From Myxocyprinus asiaticus (lineage: Eukaryota; Chordata; Actinopteri; Cypriniformes; Catostomidae): a DNA stretch of 64,000 nucleotides. The stretch's first letter is position 1. The number at the start of each line of letters is the position of its first letter. A model generated the notes under the pieces. That model did not search any database, was not told the DNA's origin, and saw only the letters and a list, made by a program, of their open reading frames with translations. This document shows positions 11,818-45,723 of the stretch, piece by piece. The stretch lies in assembly GCF_019703515.2 (NCBI RefSeq), contig NC_059387.1:34651877-34715876 (forward strand), read 5' to 3'. A program made the translations under genes and the position numbers.

Positions 11818-14287
11818 ATACGTAGTGCAAATACAAATCTGTTATATTTAGTGCAAGGACATGTAATGGCAGAAGAGGTAGGATGTGTTGGATAAATATA
11901 AACAGACTAAACTGTGAATTGCACATAATTATTGCTCAATGGGGCAGTTTTAACTGTTCATGAGATGGATAGCCTGAGGGGAAAAAACTGTTCCTGTGCC
12001 TGACGGTTCTGGTGCTCAGAGCTCTGTAGCGTCGGCCAGAAGGCAACAGTTCAAAAAGGTGGGTGAGTGTGGGTGAGTGGGGTCCAGAGTGATTTTTCCA
12101 GCCTTTTTCCTTACTCTGGAAGTGTACAGTTCTTGAAAGGAGGGCAGGGGGCAACCAATAATCCTCTCAGCAGTCCGAACTGTCCTTTGTAGTCTTCTGA
12201 CGTCTGATTTCGTAGCTGAACCAAACCAGACAGTTATTGAAGTGGAGAGGACCAACTCAGTGACCGCTGAGTTGAACTGTATCAGCAACACCTGTGGCAG
12301 GTTGAACTTCCTCAACTAGCAAAGGAAGTACAACCTCTGCTGGGCCTTTTTCACAATGGAGTCTATGTAGGTCTTCCACTTCAGGTCCTGTGAGATGGTA
12401 GTGCCCATGGACCTGAATGACTCCACTGCTGCCACAGTGCTGTTTAGAATGGTGAGGGGGGTTCAGTGTTGGGGTGTTCCTCCTCAAATCCACAATGATC
12501 TCCACCGTTTTGAGCGTGTTCAGCTCCAGGTTGTTTTGACTGAACAGCTGGCTGTCTGGTGCAACCTTCCTTCTGTATACAGACTCATCATCATCTTGGA
12601 TGATGCCGATGACATTAGTGTCATCTGCAAACTTCAGGAGCTTGACAGAGGGGTCCTTGGCAGTGCATTCATTTGTATACAGGGAGAAGAGTAGTGGGGA
12701 GATCACACATCCCTGGGGGGCACCAGTGCTGATTGTACAGTTGCTGGAAGTGAATTTCCCTTGTCTCACTAGCTGTTGCCTGTCCTTCAGAAAGCTGGTA
12801 ATCCACTGACAGATAGACGTGGGAACAGAGAGTTGGTGTAATTTAGTCTGGAGACTAGCTGGGATGATGGTGTTGAAAGCCGAACTGAAGTCCACAAAAA
12901 GGATCCTTGCATATGTCCCTGGTCTGTCCAGATGTTGCAGGATATTATGTAATCTCATGTTGACTGCATCCTCCACAGACCTGTTTTCTAGAAAGGGACC
13001 AGTGATGTCCTTCAGGTGGGCCAACACCAGTCTCTCAAATTATTTCATGACCACAGATGTCAGGGCGACAGGTCTGTAGTCATTAAGCTCTGTGATTTTG
13101 GGTTTCTTAGGGACAGGGATGAGGGTGGAGCATTTGAAGCAGCAGGGAACTTCACACTGCTCCAGTGATCTGTTGAAGATCTGTGTGAAGATGGGGGCCA
13201 GCTGGTTAGCACAGGATCTAAGACACATGGGTGAAACCACATCTTGGCCCTGTGCTTTCCTTTTCTTTTGTTTTCAGAAGACACGGCACACCTCCTCTTC
13301 ACAGATATTAAGTGCAGGTTGAGTAGCAGAAGGGGGGAGGAGAGAGGTTGTAGGAGGTGTTGGTGTTTGGTGAAGTGAAGGTCAGAGCGGGTGTGGGGTG
13401 TGAGATTGAGCCTTTCAAATCTACAGTAGAACACATTCAAGTTGTCAGCCAGATGTTGGTCCCCTACAGTGTTGGGGGCAGGAGTCCTGTAATTCGTAAG
13501 TTGTTTCATGCCACTCCACACTGATGCAGGGTCATTAGCTGAAAACTTGTTTTTCAGCTTCTCAGAGTATCTTCTTTTAGCCACTCTGATTTACCTGTTC
13601 AGTGTGTTCCTGTCCTGATTGTACAAGATTTTATCCCCTCTTTGGCCTTACGAAGCTGCCTGAGTTTTGCTGTAAACCATGGTTTGTCATTGTTGTACGT
13701 TAAATAAGCCCTAGTAGGAATGCACATATCCTCACAGAAACTGATATATGATGTAACAATTTCTGTGGCCTCAAAAACACTCCAATCAGTGCAGTCAAAG
13801 CAGGCTTGTAGTTCCAGCTCTGCATCATTGGTCCATCTCTTAACAGTCCTTACTACAGGCTTAGCAGATTTTAATTTCTGCCTGTGGGTTGGAAGAAGAT
13901 GGACCAGACAATGATCAAAGAGTCCCAAAGCTGCTCGAGGTACAGAGCGATATGCATCCTTTATTGTTGTGTAGCAATGATCCAGTATATTTCTGTCTCT
14001 GGTGGGGCATGTAATGTGCTGTTTGTATTTGGACAGTTCAAGTGTGAGGTTTACTTTGTTAAAATCCCCAAGAATAATAGTAACTGAGTCTGGGTATTGT
14101 TGTTCTGTGTCTGTGATTTGATCAGCCAGCTGTTGCAGCGCAGCACTCATGCACGCGTGTGGCGGGATATAAACACTCACCAGAATAAACAAGGAAAACT
14201 CCCATGGCGAGTAGAAAGGCTTACTGTTTATAAAGAGTGCTTCCAAATTAGGACAGCACATCTTCTTTAACGTTGTTACATCTGTAC

Positions 14288-15596
14288 TAGGGATGTGTGA
14301 GACTAGTCGACTAAACGGTTCGGATACTGCTAGTCGACACTGGAATTACTAGTCGGTTAATATTTCCCCCCATTAAACTGATAATAATTTTTACACATTT
14401 ACGTTTGGCTTTATATTTTTACAGAGGCTGCACTTAAATTACTGTCATATTAATGTTACATATTTTAAATATAATTAATAATACAAATATTATTTAAAAA
14501 AGAGGATATCTGGAGCAGATACAGAGTTTAATTTCACCTCAGGCTGCGTGTGCTTCACTCTCACTCGTGGCGTGCGCAGGAAATTTCCTCTCGCTAGACA
14601 AGCAAACTCAGCAAAGTAGTTATGAAATCACTTCGGTGGTGCGGGAACCGGCTTTCCAAATGTTTGAAAGTCCCTAAGGATGTTTTCACATTTGAGTCTT
14701 CTTTACATCTGTGCATTTTCCGCTGAGAAAGCTTTTTCAAGCGCAGGACAGCCACCTTAGGTGAGTTAAGTCCCGTCTTTCACTGGACCATGTCGACGTG
14801 TTAATTTTACTCATCAGAAGAGTTATGCTTTTGAGTTAGTAGCCTAGAAAATAACTGTTTTAGACTAGGTATGCATTTTTTGTAATCTGCTGATTAAGAA
14901 GGCTATTTTCAACGAGGTGCCGACTGCTTAACAGGTTAAACTATCTTTTATTCTGTGTGCACGGCATGTTTAGAATACATTAGGTTTATTGTAGGCTACA
15001 TCACAGGCATATTTTTTCTATCTTATAGCTACTTTTTTTTTTTTTTTTTTTTTACATCTTAACTGTTATTGGTTGACGTTCTTTACCAAACAGCTGTCAT
15101 ATTAGATCAATGGCTAATGCACGACTGCACGTCGTGAAATACGCGCAACTTTTCAGCAAAAAAATTTGGCTTACCTGTTAATTATTTTCAACAATGTCCT
15201 GACTGTTTTAATATGTTAAGTAACTTTTACTTGGTGATTTCCGTTTAGAACAGGCTTTTAATGGTTGTTCCATTGATCCTGCACTATTCATTCAATTGTT
15301 TTCAATAAATATATCTATTAAATATTCGCTAATGTTGATTCAGTGAATGCATGTCATGTTCTATATTTAATGTACAATGATCATAATTCAAGGTGAGCAC
15401 GTTGCAGATAAATGCCCCTTTTCAGTGGAATTTAGCATCGGATTTGGAATAGATTAAGTATTTTAAATGAGTTGCATACATTTTTTTACTGTTTTTACTG
15501 TTTTCTGAAGGTTGGTTTCTCTTTAGACTAGTCGATTAGTTGGTTATAAAACTTCAGTTTAAACGACAGTCAAATTAGTCGTAGCGCACATCCCTA
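14288..15596. mobile_element. Non-autonomous hAT-superfamily element with 8-bp target duplication
   Basis: The ends read TAGGGATGTG...CACATCCCTA, a short hAT-type terminal inverted repeat, and are flanked on both sides by ATCTGTAC (14280-14287 and 15597-15604). An exact 8-bp target-site duplication is diagnostic of hAT elements. The insert splits L2 copy B. No full transposase is present. A short stretch near 14720-14755 reads FSAEKAFSSAGQ, resembling the C-terminal SER(V/A)FS-AG block of hAT transposases, so it may be a deletion derivative of an autonomous element. Confidence 0.85.
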
Positions 15597-15815
15597 ATCT
15601 GTACACCAACCTTCACTGATGTAATGTTCCACCGCCTCACGTTTTCCCCGTTAAATCCACGATGCGATCCACTCTGAACAGCTGAAAGCCCAGCAGATGT
15701 AATGCACTGTCCGGAATGGCTTCACTCAGCCAGGTTTCTGTGAAGCACAAGGCAGCAGAGGTTGACAAGTCCTTGTTTGTACGGGTGAGGAGATGTAGTT
15801 CATTCGTTTTGTTAC

Positions 15816-16185
15816 TTCAACTTTTAACGTTGATTGAAACGTCTAGGCCAGAGTGACATCTTCAATGCCCAAAGCATGAAATGAATTAAAATTATTTCTT
15901 GACTGTTTTAAAAGAATGTTACAGTTCAAAACAGGTTAGGCCCCGTCCACAGTATCTGTGGCGTAATGTTCGTTAACACAGAAAATTATTTTGATTTGTC
16001 AAATTAATTGTTTTATAATAGTTATAAAAGTCAAAATGTTTCTTTGTTTTAATTGAGAGCATGTCTCAAATTCTGTAGATATAGCTTTACTTTTTGAATA
16101 AGGAACATCACTTTAAATAAATTATAATGATGATAATGATAAAATAATAAAAATATCTTCATTTTAATTTGTCTGTAGTTAATGG
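15816..16185. other. Non-coding DNA, no gene seen
   Basis: AT-rich sequence between L2 copy B and a small inverted-repeat element; nothing recognisable. Confidence 0.4.
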
Positions 16186-16425
16186 TTTAATTCACCCAAA
16201 AAGGAAAAGTCTGCCAGTTACTCACCCTTATGCTGTTTCAAACCTGTATGACTTTCTTCTGTGGAACGAAAAAAGATGTTAGACAGAATGACAGCCTCCG
16301 TCACCATTCGCTTTCATTGTATGGGAAAAAAGATGCATTAAAAGTGAATGGTGACTGAGACTAACATTCTGCCTAATCTCCTTTTGTGTTCCATGGAAGA
16401 AAGTCAGAAGGTAGACAAAAATAAA
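16186..16425. repeat. Small Angel-like inverted-repeat MITE, right arm truncated
   Basis: The left arm begins 'ttcacccaaaaaggaaaagt' and contains 'ctttcattgtatgg'. The right part contains an approximate inverted match ('gtgaatggtgactgaga', 'ttgtgttccatggaagaaag'). This is the arrangement of common cyprinid fold-back MITEs, but the outer right end is missing. Confidence 0.5.
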
Positions 16426-16859
16426 ATATGTAGGAGGAAAAAAAAAACTGTTTATGCTAAAATTGTCAGACAGAATATGTTTCACTGAAAAAGCACCATG
16501 ATGATATTCAATAGATTTGCCCACTTAGGAAAGATGCGAGCACTGAGTGTGCATCCAAACCTTGCGTGCAAAAGTGTGTTCATTAAGCCAATCCTCATTA
16601 TTTTGGTCACATGTGGCCTTAGGGATTATAGTAGCTTGTCACTATGTGAGAGAAGAGGGCAGAAAGATGGATGCTGAAGGACAACGTGGAGAAAACGAGC
16701 AAGGCAGAGGGGAGGGGATCTCTAGACTCGACACGAGGAGGGAGCTGATTTCAGGCAGCAAATGAACAGCTGTATTAGGAGGCATGTGATTCATGTCACG
16801 GCAGCATACTCACAGATAGAGTGAGAGAGAGAGAGAGATGCTTCAACCAGACCTCAGTG

Positions 16860-17046
16860 CTTCTTAGTCTTTTGCGCCCGTGCAGAAGCAAAGGAGTTGG
16901 TTACATTGCACTTCCAGCCTTAACCAGGGCTTCTCACTCAAGCACAAATCCACACGTTTACATTGTAACACTAAAGAAGAATACCAAGGAAAAGGACTAA
17001 AAGACAAAGATATCCGAACCAGGAGCAGAGAAAGAGGAACAGAAGC
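16860..17046 (+). promoter_or_regulatory. map4: Probable map4 5'UTR / start context
   Basis: Sequence just before the first map4 coding exon. In-frame stop codons at 16921, 16966 and 16972 precede the ATG at 17047, and no in-frame ATG lies between, so 17047 is the start within this exon. The start has A at -3. A (GA)n run lies at about 16820-16840. Whether transcription starts here or a splice acceptor (for example after 'cccgtgcag' near 16883) joins an upstream exon cannot be decided from sequence. Confidence 0.4.
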
Positions 17047-37154
<20,108 letters not shown>

Positions 37155-39063
37155 TTTCTCACTTGCCATTCATCAGCTGCTCTCTAAATCCCGCGTCCTA
37201 CCATTGCTATGACTCATTAGATTGGTGTGCTTGTTGATGTTCTTGACGGTTATTTCTGATTGGTTAGAGCTATAACTCGGCTGTGCACAGACTACGGACT
37301 TCAGAATATGCTCAAAATGACTGTATTGAAGAAAGTTGGAGGCTAATACTCCTCCTGAGGGTCTGTATACTCTGATGGTAACGGTCTGGAAGCTTTGGTT
37401 TGGGAATGACATGGCAAACCCCCAAGCAGAATCCTCTCATTAGCCTTCCTCTGCTGCTAAACTCACACTATTCAACAATCATAACACCTACGTAACTAGT
37501 TGTAGAGCGTGAAATCTAGTTCTAGACCTGACAACTAAAGGCTTTTTTACATAACTATTGTCAGCATTGCCCAATGCATTGAACTGTATGCAACGCGTGC
37601 TTGTCAAACATTTTAATGTGACACTTAAAGTTCAAACAATTTTAACTTCAACACACTTGGATATGATCATTTGAAGCACACCCAATGGGAATGTTTAAAT
37701 GCGTGATCTTTTATGCTTAATAAGCCAACGACTTGTGCGCTCGTGTAAATGCTTTTAAACGGTTTTCCCTACAATGTAAAAAATAAAAAGTTAAAAGTAA
37801 TGAAACCAGCTGCAAAGCATTTTTTTTTTCAGTTAACTCAACATCATAAAAATGAGTTGTACCAACTTAACAATTCAAGTTGGATTGTAAGTTCCATGAA
37901 CTCAATACAATAAGTTCAGCAAACTCAAAAATAATGATTTTGCAAGTACAAACTTGCGTTTTGAAGTATAGTGGACCATAATTTTCAATATTCTTGGTAT
38001 AAAAAGATATTCTTTATTAAGCAGATCTACATGTCTACATAAGATCATGCCACCAATGTACCAAATAGTTGTGCTGACTTAAAAAGTGGTGTAAGTAACG
38101 ATTGCATTACACTTTAATAAGTTAAGTCAACCTAATTATTGAAGAAACTTCATCAAAGCGAATCAGTCTGATGGTGACTTTTTACAGAATTATCATTATC
38201 ATTAAAAACATACATAGAGTCTATTTATTCAAAACATATTATTATTGGTGAGCATGTAAACACATTCAGCCATTAGCGGACAATTTGCATGACATATGCA
38301 AATTGTGTTTTTTTTAATGACATGTCTAACTTTGCAAACTTTACAAGTTTGTGATTTTCACACATGATTTGTGTCTCACTGATGATATTTAGTGTACAAA
38401 GCAACATGAAATGTTTAAAATCTGTCAGTGACACTTGCGTTTACACCCTGGCATGAGTTATGTGAAAAGGCCTTTATTCTAACTTGGTATTCATAATGGA
38501 AGTAGCTGATCTGTACATGCCAATCACCACCATATATCTGGATCCATCTGACCATCATTTCATTCAGCATACAGGGCTGTCATGTGACCCTGTCATGTGC
38601 TCCTCTCCCTTGACCTCAAGTAGAGCTGATATTAAAACATTTAGGCTATGTGAATGACTGTGTTCAGAAAAGCATACTACCCTTACTATTTCTGCAGTAT
38701 ATAGTATGTATACTGTGCAAAGTATGCACATTTTCTGTATTCATGAGTACCCAGATGACCACCTACTGCAGTATACAACAGTGCAAAACTGCATTTAACA
38801 AAGCAATGCGCTCGACTTGACCTTTCCTTTTCAAAGGCGAGCTACAACCGCATTATCTAGGTTTGTTTGACTTCACAATAACCAGACAGGAACGATTTCA
38901 GTCAGACTAAAGCATTTACCATTTAAAAGGACAAATTATTAAGTCAGACTGAAATTGATCTATTATAGTGCATGTAAACTTACTGTGATGATTTAAATTT
39001 CAAGTAATATCAACTGCATGTTTTAGTGTGCTCTATTTACATGTATCTTGGTAACAAAAATGG
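37155..39063. other. Probable map4 3'UTR and flanking DNA
   Basis: No coding sequence recognised. A possible polyadenylation signal AATAAA lies at 37782-37787. A repeat-like segment at about 37830-37935 ('ttaactcaacatcataaa' and neighbours) is dispersed-repeat-like but undefined. Confidence 0.4.
37782..37787 (+). terminator. map4: Candidate poly(A) signal for map4
   Basis: AATAAA about 630 bp after the exon 12 stop codon. It lies in A-rich sequence, so the call is weak; other signals further downstream are possible. Confidence 0.25.
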
Positions 39064-39918
39064 CTATTTTGTAGGTATGCACCGATGTTTATCGGCCAAT
39101 TATTGACCAAATTAAAACCATGAGCATATGTGTCATAAGCATGGAAATGCAGAAAAATTAATTTTGAAATACATTTAAACTGTAACATCTCTTTCATGAC
39201 TGATTTGTCTGGGCCGTCAAATGTTACGATTTTTTATTTTTTTTTACGCAAAATTGGATTAGCAGTGCAAAATAGTAGAGATTCACCAATATATACATTT
39301 TTGATTGATATCGATTGTAATAAATAATTCTATGTGCCACTTGCCTTGTTTTGACATCAGATCAGTTTTTTATTTTTTAGGAATATGCTTTAAAAAATGC
39401 ACAAAGATGTACAAAAGCTATTTTATTGTTCTAACAATAAATAATTTGCTTTGAGCATGGATTAGTCCTGTTGAACACATGACGGGACACAATTTTGCCA
39501 CAATGATAAATGTAAGTACAAGATAAAAAAATACAGATAAATACAAGATTATTATTACTTATTTATTAGTTTAAATAGCATGATGATTGATGTTGGGGGG
39601 GGTATTTTGCACCTCTTAATCATTTTTGCACTTTTGTTTTTACAGTTCTAAACAATAAAACTCACATTTTATATATGATAGAACATTACAATTTTTTTCC
39701 CATTTTTTTAAAAAAAATATATCTATATATTGGTAGGTGTTTACGTATATTGCACAGAGGAAAGAATATTCTTAATGCAATATTTTTATGTAATTAATTA
39801 TAGTAAATAAACCATTTTTTTTATTCTGTGTTTTCATGCCTATGACTGATATGCTGATGGTTTTAAATTAATTTAGTAAATAATTAGTTGATACATCGGT
39901 GCATGCATACAAAATACC
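39064..39918. mobile_element. Element with hAT-like TATGCACCGATG inverted ends
   Basis: The left end near 39064 is 'tattttgtaggtatgcaccg'. The right end near 39890-39918 is 'acatcggtgcatgcataca' running into 'aaaatacc', its inverted counterpart with a small indel. The interior has no ORF. The TGCACCGAT core resembles hAT termini, but no 8-bp direct duplication was seen, because the inverted match continues outward. Confidence 0.5.
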
Positions 39919-42900
39919 AATTTTTATCACCAAGATCATGAGCTAAACATACAAGGTAATCAAGTCATGTGACAACAAAGTAGCAAACTGCTATAGTATA
40001 TACTACAGTATTTCATATGTACTGTCCTGTAGTACAGCATTCATTAAGTAGTAAGCTAGTATTCCATTCTGAACACAGCCGATCTCTCTTAAACTGTGTT
40101 TCGTGCTGTGTTTAATACTGTAGCATTGATCTGTGTTGTTAAACTGTTTATTTGAACTCTTTAATTTAATTTTTGTTACCAGCTGATGTTTTCTTTTCCT
40201 CGCAATTGTAAAGCAATATAACGGTCTCCTTCAATGCCTATAAGACATTTAACTCCACATACACGCACATTTAATTAAGCTGATAGTGTCAAACGCATAT
40301 CCAGACAGGTTTGTGGAAGTGAAGAGCGTTTGAGGTGAATATTTAATGGACAATACAGCTGAAAGTAATTCTGAGAGACAGGAAGTGTGGAGACATTTAG
40401 TAGATGTCGACAAGTTGAAGCAAGGTAGTAACAGGCGGTGTTACGTTTATACTGAGGGAGTTTTGTTGGCAATGTTTTTTATTGATGTTTTGGAGTTTGG
40501 GTAGGTACAGTATGTTTGTACATGGGGAAAGTCCAGTGCCGAGTATGTGCCTGGTACCTGTAGCATCTGCTAATATACTGCCTTTGAAGGGACACAAGAC
40601 AGAATATCACAGCTTGAAACCTTTTGTGTACTTTGAATAGCTGCTTTATGAGAAACCAGTGAAATTGTTAGTGATTCCAGTAGTTTTAATTGCTTATTAC
40701 ATATTAGTGGTCAGCGGATATGGGGTTTTCAGTGGCTGATGCTGAAACCGATATGTCTAGAGAGCAGGGTGGCTGATATAATGCTGGGGAAAATGAATGA
40801 CAGCAGTTGAGATGTACACAAAATAGCACTTATTTTACACTATATATTTACAAAATTGTTTATTGGCCAAGCAGACGCAGTTATTGGCTTACGCTGATAA
40901 TCTCAAAATGGCCAGATATCGGCTTATTAATCGGTCTGGCCGATATATCGGTATAATATTGCAGATGTTTTTGCAGGTCTTTTCAAGGGTAAAATCTTTG
41001 CTTTCTGGTCTATCTTGCGAGTTGAACAGTTCATGTGGGGGTATAACATCCAAGCGTCTCTTGTAGCATTTTCTTTAATAATTGATCTCCGAGTAGCCTT
41101 GTTTCGCGTATGGTCAGATTAGCAGCAGATTGCACCCAGTTTGAAAAATCATGCACGTTTGACATGTAGCCTTATGATTTGGTGTCATTTCAGCTTTTTT
41201 TTTTTTTTTTTTTATCGACTGTGAGCAGTGTGGAGGATGAATAGGAGTTCTTTAGCACGCTTTCCATTTGAACAGATTTACAAGTATGACTTATAATTGA
41301 CTTGACGCTTTGTTGCATATGTTGCTTATTCTCTTAAAACTTTTTAAATCCCAGATTATGCAAAGCAATAAAACAGGCCCCAGATTGACATTTAGAAATC
41401 TGAAATATGTTGTGCTCAATTAAAATTATTGGTGAATGCCTGATAACCTTAAAGCAAAAAAAAGATAAGAAAAATTCTTTCTCTTGGAGATGTTTTTAGA
41501 TAAAGAATACAACAGTGTACTTTTGATAGTTGGCAGCAGTCTGTCATTTCCATTTGATAAAGGAAAACAGCATTTATTTAAATAATTCACCCATGAATTG
41601 GAAAAAAGAAAATATAACACAAGAAAATACATTATTTTACTAACTAATGAATTTGGGCAATAATAGATATTATTTATAGTCTATTCTTTTTTTTTTTTTT
41701 TTCTTTTTTCTTTTTTTTTCAGAGAAATGAGAGGTGTGTAAATAGTTGTGTTTGAGCTGTGTTGTGCTGCATTCGAACACTATGGGCCAGCCTTAGTCTT
41801 TGAAGTACAATAATAATGTCTAACCGTGACTTTTGCTTGTTGTAACATGGTTATATTTTAATCCTTCTCCTGTGCCTGAATGCAACCCATATAAATATCA
41901 CAGTATTTTATTTTATTTTCAATATAGGCTATTTACAATTGATCTCCCGATTACTAGCAAACAGTTTTATGTAAATAAATGCATATTGCCATCTCTGTTA
42001 ACACTTATTATAATGTCACAAAAGTGAAAGGAACATTTGAAAAATAAATCTGTAATGCTCAAAGACAGTTACTGCTGATATTATGTGATGTTTGGTATTT
42101 TTAACTATTCTTCGTATAATAATTATTATTATTGTTGTCATTTTTGCCCCTTTTTCAAGGAAAAAGGTAGAGAACAAATGTGTTTGAAATATACTAAAGA
42201 TGCAATGCACATATATTTGTGTGTCTTTAATATTTCGGTTGTGGGTAGTTGGTTGGCTATGACAGCAGGTGGGTCATTTTCAGGTGGCATTATCAATCTT
42301 TAGCCCATGTCCTCTAAAGCATCTTCTAATAATCTCAGTGAGTCTCACATAGCCCCTTACCTCTTAAATACTAGTCTTACAACAGTGAATGCTGACAGAG
42401 AGACCCCGTACTGTCAGAACTAAAAGAGGGGAATGCATTGAATGCGTTTCAATTGCACTGATTTATTGTGCCATGAAGGACCAGGACGTCTCGTTGAAGC
42501 AAAGAGTGAGAGGAGAGATCCAATTATTATTATTATTATTATTTTATTTTATTCTTATGTGGGAGTAATCTGGGAGAGTTGTTGCCCATAATCATACTAT
42601 TATTATAAAGATTTACAACCCTGAAATAACATAACTAAAGTTACAGACAAATTTATTCTGCAAAACTAGTAGGTCTGTTGTGTTTTTGTGATTCAGCAGG
42701 AAGCTCATGGTAGATCTGCTTCTCCTGGTGTGAATAAAACATGCTGCAAGCATGCAGAAACCGAGTGAGTTTGGTAGACTCGTCATTTTTTTTTTTTTTT
42801 TCATGAAAATTGTATTTCATTATATTTTTGGTTTGAATGAGGTGTTAATTGTGGTTCCTTGTTAACTATGATGTGATCATTAAACATTAAATAAAAAAAG

Positions 42901-43320
42901 TGTTTAAAACATTCTGTAGCTGTTATTTTTATTAATATACTGTATATTGAAATTGATTTAATGATTGGATGATTTTAGTATTGTTTTCTCATGTGATTAA
43001 AGGTGGAAAAGTGGTATTAAACCATTGCATGCATTTCTTTAGGGGCTCTTTGGATAACAAAGCATTACCAAAAGAACCCTATGTGGGAAACTCATTTTAT
43101 ATGTACATTTATATTTGTCATTGAAAAGTTGAATCCTTTATCCCTCTTTTTCTGTAATAACAGCATGCAGTGGAGCTGACATGAACATGATCTGATGATC
43201 ATGTTATCCAGCATGATTTAAGAATGTTCCCAAGAGCATCTTGTGTGCTTTAATGGAAGCAAGAACTGTACAAAGGAGTTAACGTGATCAATGTCACTAT
43301 TTTGTATATTAGATTAATGT
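39919..43320. other. Intergenic AT-rich DNA
   Basis: No gene recognised. A dispersed-repeat segment lies at about 40705-40960 ('cggtctggccgatatatcgg' is a common cypriniform repeat motif). Poly-T runs at 41197-41214 and 41688-41720, and TTA/ATT runs near 42530. Confidence 0.4.
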
Positions 43321-43329
43321 CTTATCATT

Positions 43330-43670
43330 TACAATGGTTATGATCTGAGGTTGCTTCAGTTGGTCAGGTTGAGGCTCAGCAATGTTATGTGGCAATAAAA
43401 TGAAGTCAGCTGACTACATGAATGTACTGAATGACCAGGTTATCCCATCAGTGGATTTTTTCTTTCCTGACGTCACGGGCATATTCCAGGATGACAGTGC
43501 CAAGATTCATCGGGCTCAGATTGTGAAAGAGTGGTTCAGGGATCATGAGGAATTATTTTCACACATGAATCCACCACAGAGTCATGACCTTAACCCCACT
43601 GAAAGTGTTTGGGATGTGCTGGAGAAGACCCATGAACTACAGCATGAGTTAAAGTTTGTGTTTTAAAGTT
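43330..43670 (+). mobile_element. Tc1-like transposase fragment 1
   Basis: The ORF at 43382-43666 contains [19 protein letters not shown] and [19 protein letters not shown]. These are the second-Asp region and the SPDLNPIE-W box of Tc1/mariner DDE transposases, here with H for P and T for I. N-terminal and C-terminal parts are missing. Confidence 0.75.
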
Positions 43671-43844
43671 CGTCACAAAGAGACACTTTAGCAGGCATTA
43701 TTGTTTATTCAAACCGACTCTATGACTCAAAGGCACAGGTATGACATTTTATTTATTTATTTAATAAACATCAACATTATTCATTTTTTTGTATAACAAC
43801 AAATATTACACATTATACAGCAATAGTTAAAAAAACAAAAAAAA

Positions 43845-44085
43845 AAAAAAACATGGTTTTACTAATATAGTAAATACAAATATAGTAAAACATTTTGTGT
43901 GTGTGTGTGTGTGTGAAGAAATCTTAGTTAAACTATGGTATTTGTAGTAAAACCATAAGAACCACAACATTGTGATTTTTATTACCATAGTTTTTGTTGT
44001 CCTGTAATATAACTACTGTAGTTTCACAACAAATAGCAAGGGTAAAATACAGTTACTGTAGTAAAACCATTTTTTTAATTTTATT
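43845..44085. repeat. Repeat with inverted ACTATGGT/ACCATAGT motifs
   Basis: Short motifs such as 'aaactatggtatttgtagt' and 'ttaccatagtttttgttg' recur in opposite orientations, with a (GT)n tract at 43897-43914. Related in style to the 29.4-30.1 kb repeat. Probably a MITE remnant. Confidence 0.4.
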
Positions 44086-45009
44086 TTTTATTTTTGAAAG
44101 TTATTGTGAGGGAAAAGAAACTATTACAAGGGAATGCAAAATTATAAAAAAATAAAATAAAAAAAACATGTTCTGTATTCTAATGGTCTCCGAAGTACGG
44201 CAATTATTTAATTACATTATAGTACATACAGTACAGCCCACTGAAGAGATTTAAATAGATTAATTCACAGCCTTGTTTTCATTCTATTAAGCTGAGATAC
44301 TTGAAATAATTTTAACACAAAACAAAGTCACACATCAATTTTAAAAAGCCAAGTAGAGCACAAGGAGGTGTCTGCAGAGGACTAGTCAGTTTTAGAAAAT
44401 TCAGCTGGAAAACAAATAATAAATAAACTTGTTTATGAATAATACTTAAAATACTTATTCAGTGTAGCTAAGTACTGTATTTTAAAACTTGTGCCCTTGA
44501 GTTACACACTTAACCCTAAATTGGTCCAGGATGATGGCCTTTGTAATGACAAGAAAATACATTATAAAATTCATGAAATACATGAATCCCAAGATTTCTC
44601 CTCTAGGCTAATTTTTGTGGTATCATTTCACTTTTAATTTACTTTATATATTTACTAAATACTTTTCTTCATAGTATATAGTTGCAATCAAAGTTATAGT
44701 AAGGATTTTCAAAGGTAAGCTTTTCTGATGACCCAGAATTTTTAAACTTTACATCTATATCAGTTGAGTGACACATTCAAAGTCATAGTGTGAATATATA
44801 ACCTAATATTTCTAAATAGCAGGATTTTTTTATAAATACAGCCATGTCATAATTATTCAACCACTATTGCATGTAGCCGTTTCTTAAATATGTAAGGCTA
44901 CACAAGTCATTATTTTAAAACTAAATTGTCATCAATCTGCAGTGGCACTTATTTAAGTTTTAAAATGTAAGTTTAGAGTTGTAAGCAAAAATGTATTTCT
45001 ATGCAAAAA

Positions 45010-45722
<713 letters not shown>

Positions 45723-45723
45723 A

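Larger units (their letters stand above)
11505..15815 (-). mobile_element. L2/CR1-type non-LTR retrotransposon, copy B (5'-truncated, interrupted)
   Basis: Same family as copy A, opposite orientation. The tail is at 11505 ('gaatcagaatcagcttta' on the plus strand). The RT occupies about 12016-13240 (FADDTNVIG block retained), and the endonuclease about 13599-14261 with SVYIPPHACMS, ILGDFNKVNL and [11 protein letters not shown]. It is 5'-truncated near 15815, split by a 1309-bp hAT-type element at 14288-15596, and its 3'UTR carries (TA)n and (GT)n expansions. Frameshifts break the RT. Confidence 0.85.

Noticed and set aside
12395..13322. Plus-strand ORFs (for example 12819-13079, 13092-13322)
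   Set aside because: Antisense shadows of the minus-strand L2 copy B reverse transcriptase.
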